A DNA stretch of 34,800 nt from Candidatus Nitrosopolaris wilkensis (GTDB lineage: Archaea; Thermoproteota; Nitrososphaeria; Nitrososphaerales; Nitrososphaeraceae). The stretch is from positions 1 through 34,800 of the forward strand of contig QHBN01000162.1 of the NCBI GenBank assembly GCA_003176995.1, given 5' to 3'. Shown piece after piece: positions 32,845-34,800 of this stretch. Numbering within the stretch: the first letter of the stretch is position 1; each line of letters begins with the position of its first letter. A model generated the notes under the pieces. The model was given only the letters and a program-made list of their open reading frames with translations. It did no database searches and was not told where the DNA came from. A program made the translations under genes and the position numbers.

Positions 32845-34800
32845 TTAGTGCTGTGTTCCTGCCAATACTCTTGACCACTTTGCCAGACTTCCAGCTGCAC
32901 TTACCCACGAAGTTACGGAGTGGTAGACAGGAACGTTGTGATCTTCGATTTGATCCGAGATCTTTTGAGTAAACGGTCCACCCATTGCCCCAACTAATAT
33001 CGGTTTTTTCTTCTGCTTCTGGAACTCTGCCAATACATCGATGATGGTTTCTTCCAACGGGTCATCTTGGAATACGAACCAAGGCATGATGATATCCACA
33101 TTTGGGTCATCGAAGAATGTTTGGATAGCGAATCGATAGTCATCCGCGCTTGCCGAACCTGTAATATCGCATGGATTTCCGACTACATATGTCGGTGGGT
33201 AATGCTCCTTAAATGCTCTCTTGCTTGCTTCGCTAATTTCGGCGACCACCAATCCTAGCTCTTCAAAATGATCTATGGCAGCTATAACTGGGCCTGCGCC
33301 ATTTGTAACCATCGCGACTTTACTACCGTTCGGAACGGGTTGCCATATCAATGCCTTAAGCGATCCCGTGAGCTCCTCGTAGCTATTAACCGAAATTATT
33401 CCTGCTTGGTCTAATGCTCCTTTAACAACCGCATACGAACCGCCAAGCGATCCTGTATGCGACAGGGCCTGCTTCGCACCTCTAGTAGTCCTGCCGTTCT
33501 TGAACACTACTACCGGCTTCTTTGCTTCACGTATTACTTTCTTAGCAGTATTCATAAATTTGCGTCCGTCGCCAAGTCCCTCTACATACAGACCAATAAC
33601 TTTTGTATGAGGATCCTTTGAAAGGTACCAGATCATGTCTGCCTCGTCAACGTCGGACCTATTGCCATATGAAATCATCTTGCTCATCCCAAAGGCGTCA
33701 GCTGTTTCCATAAATGCAATGCCTACGGTTCCACTCTGGGAGAGAAAAGCAACGTGACCATTCTGTGGTCTTAACATCCGCTCATGACCTTGGAATGCGC
33801 AGTCAAGGCGGTTTTCGCCATTAAACATGCCAATGCAGTTGGGTCCGATAATTCTTACCTTAAGCTGAGTCGAAAGTTCCTTGATCTGTTGTTCGATGGC
33901 AGCACGCTCTCCTCCAAGTTCTTTTCCTCCGCCTGAAATGATGACCATGTTATGGATATTCTTCTTTCCACAGCTTTTCAACAAGTCCGGTACAAACCTA
34001 AGATCGACTGTAACTACTACTACTTCCACAGGCTCGTCTATATCCTCGAGGCTCTTGTATGCCTTGATACCCATAATTTCAGGGTATCCTTTTGCATTGA
34101 CTGGAAAGACCTTTCCTTTGTATTCATGTTTCACCAGACTCTCGAAGACAGAATTTCCCACCTTGCCCCGTTCTGGGGATGCGCCAATCAATGCAATCGA
34201 TCCGGCATTGAAGAAAACATCCATGTAGCTTGAGTCTGGCTGGGATTTGGAAATGGCTTCTGAACGCGGCTTTTCCTTCAAAATTATTTTTGCATCGACA
34301 ACATAATAATCATGGGGATATGCAATCACGGGATTGAAATCGATACTTTCGTAGTATGGAGCCATATCAGTTCCAAGATTCCCAATATTTGCTATTGCAT
34401 TCCCTAACATATCCATGTCCACGGGTTGTGAACCTCTGAATCCTTTCAGAATTTGCTTTCCTTTCAGATCGTTGATCATCTCTATTGCATCTTCTTTTGT
34501 GATCGGTAGAACCCTAAATGATACATCTTTAAAAATTTCTGTATTGATTCCGCCTACCCCAACCATAATAACTGGCCCAAACTGTGGATCATTCTGTAAA
34601 CCAACGATCAACTCGATTCCAGGCGGAACCATCTTTTCAAGTAGTATACCTTTAGTTTCATATTGATTTGAGAGGCGTTCGTGCATGTCCACAAATGTCT
34701 CCCGGACTTCTGCATCTGAAGCAAGCCCGACCTTGACTCCCTTAACGTCAGTTTTGTGCAAAATCTCAGGAGAAACGATTTTTGCGACTAGTGGGAACCC
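32845..34800 (-). CDS. ADP-forming acyl-CoA synthetase (3-hydroxypropionate or 4-hydroxybutyrate type), 5' end outside window
   Basis: The frame is open to the window edge; the 13 codons beyond the first possible start ([18 protein letters not shown]) match the conserved ATP-grasp region, so the gene is partial. The 651 visible residues contain the rest of an N-terminal ATP-grasp domain (to about 175), a CoA-binding Rossmann domain ([20 protein letters not shown], about 200-310) and succinyl-CoA-ligase-like domains ([24 protein letters not shown]). The His in [10 protein letters not shown] (about residue 448 of the visible part) is at a family-conserved position, possibly the phosphorylated one. 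Thaumarchaea use ADP-forming synthetases of this family for 3-hydroxypropionate and 4-hydroxybutyrate activation in their energy-efficient carbon-fixation cycle. The sequence alone does not tell me which substrate applies. Confidence 0.9.
   Translation of the reverse strand, partial: GFPLVAKIVSPEILHKTDVKGVKVGLASDAEVRETFVDMHERLSNQYETKGILLEKMVPPGIELIVGLQNDPQFGPVIMVGVGGINTEIFKDVSFRVLPITKEDAIEMINDLKGKQILKGFRGSQPVDMDMLGNAIANIGNLGTDMAPYYESIDFNPVIAYPHDYYVVDAKIILKEKPRSEAISKSQPDSSYMDVFFNAGSIALIGASPERGKVGNSVFESLVKHEYKGKVFPVNAKGYPEIMGIKAYKSLEDIDEPVEVVVVTVDLRFVPDLLKSCGKKNIHNMVIISGGGKELGGERAAIEQQIKELSTQLKVRIIGPNCIGMFNGENRLDCAFQGHERMLRPQNGHVAFLSQSGTVGIAFMETADAFGMSKMISYGNRSDVDEADMIWYLSKDPHTKVIGLYVEGLGDGRKFMNTAKKVIREAKKPVVVFKNGRTTRGAKQALSHTGSLGGSYAVVKGALDQAGIISVNSYEELTGSLKALIWQPVPNGSKVAMVTNGAGPVIAAIDHFEELGLVVAEISEASKRAFKEHYPPTYVVGNPCDITGSASADDYRFAIQTFFDDPNVDIIMPWFVFQDDPLEETIIDVLAEFQKQKKKPILVGAMGGPFTQKISDQIEDHNVPVYHSVTSWVSAAGSLAKWSRVLAGTQH

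Noticed and set aside
33881-34233. Two plus-strand frames of 115 and 93 codons
   Set aside because: Both are antisense shadows of the well-supported acyl-CoA synthetase.
1-34800. CRISPR array, intact insertion sequence or defence island
   Set aside because: No regularly spaced repeats, transposase motifs, terminal inverted repeats or known defence domains were seen in either strand.

Overview
The window looks like chromosomal DNA of a soil-type ammonia-oxidising archaeon (Thaumarchaeota/Nitrososphaerota, order Nitrososphaerales, possibly Nitrosocosmicus- or Nitrososphaera-like). The basis is the mix of protein families, recalled rather than searched: two TFB transcription factors, a TRAM-domain protein, TatA, an ADP-forming acyl-CoA synthetase of the type used in the thaumarchaeal 3-hydroxypropionate/4-hydroxybutyrate cycle, sensor kinases with a doubled N-terminal domain, and many secreted proteins of thaumarchaeal type. 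The DNA is AT-rich. Several genes have a TATA-like box about 25 bases before the start codon, which suggests leaderless mRNAs. No rRNA, tRNA, CRISPR array, intact transposase or replication-initiator gene was found.

Layout. 1-9.0 kb is sparse: a chimeric ORF (141-584), a 50-residue Cys-rich protein (1019-1171), a secreted protein (2352-3227), a PH-SHOCT protein (3635-4210), a small membrane protein (5391-5570) and a broken alpha/beta hydrolase (7003-7992). 9.0-12.9 kb is a minus-strand signalling operon: histidine kinase, single-domain response regulator, histidine kinase. 13-19.3 kb is another decayed zone, with a frameshifted small gene, a frameshifted secreted protein, a cupredoxin-like pseudogene and a radA pseudogene among a few intact hypothetical genes. 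19.8-24.6 kb holds a Cys-based phosphatase, TFB 1, a small membrane protein, a two-domain rhodanese, TFB 2 and a TRAM protein. 24.6-30.1 kb is mostly non-coding, with small Zn-finger-like proteins, an intact secreted protein and a 1.5-kb shattered secreted-protein gene. 30.4-34.8 kb is dense and intact: tatA, glutamate dehydrogenase, an IscA-type Fe-S protein and the acyl-CoA synthetase, whose 5' end lies outside the window.

How it fits together. The intact genes cover basal transcription (TFBs), sensing (HK-RR-HK), protein export (TatA), nitrogen and carbon metabolism (GDH, acyl-CoA synthetase) and sulfur/Fe-S chemistry (rhodanese, IscA). The main oddity is the number of broken genes next to intact ones. 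At least five (hydrolase, 15.3-kb secreted protein, cupredoxin-like protein, radA, 28.6-30.1-kb secreted protein) can be reconstructed across frameshifts or stops, and four of these five encode exported proteins. I see no convincing new defence or mobile system. The best leads are the pseudogene clustering, the chimeric ORF at 141, the doubled sensor module in the kinases, and several unannotated mini-proteins of 50-60 residues.
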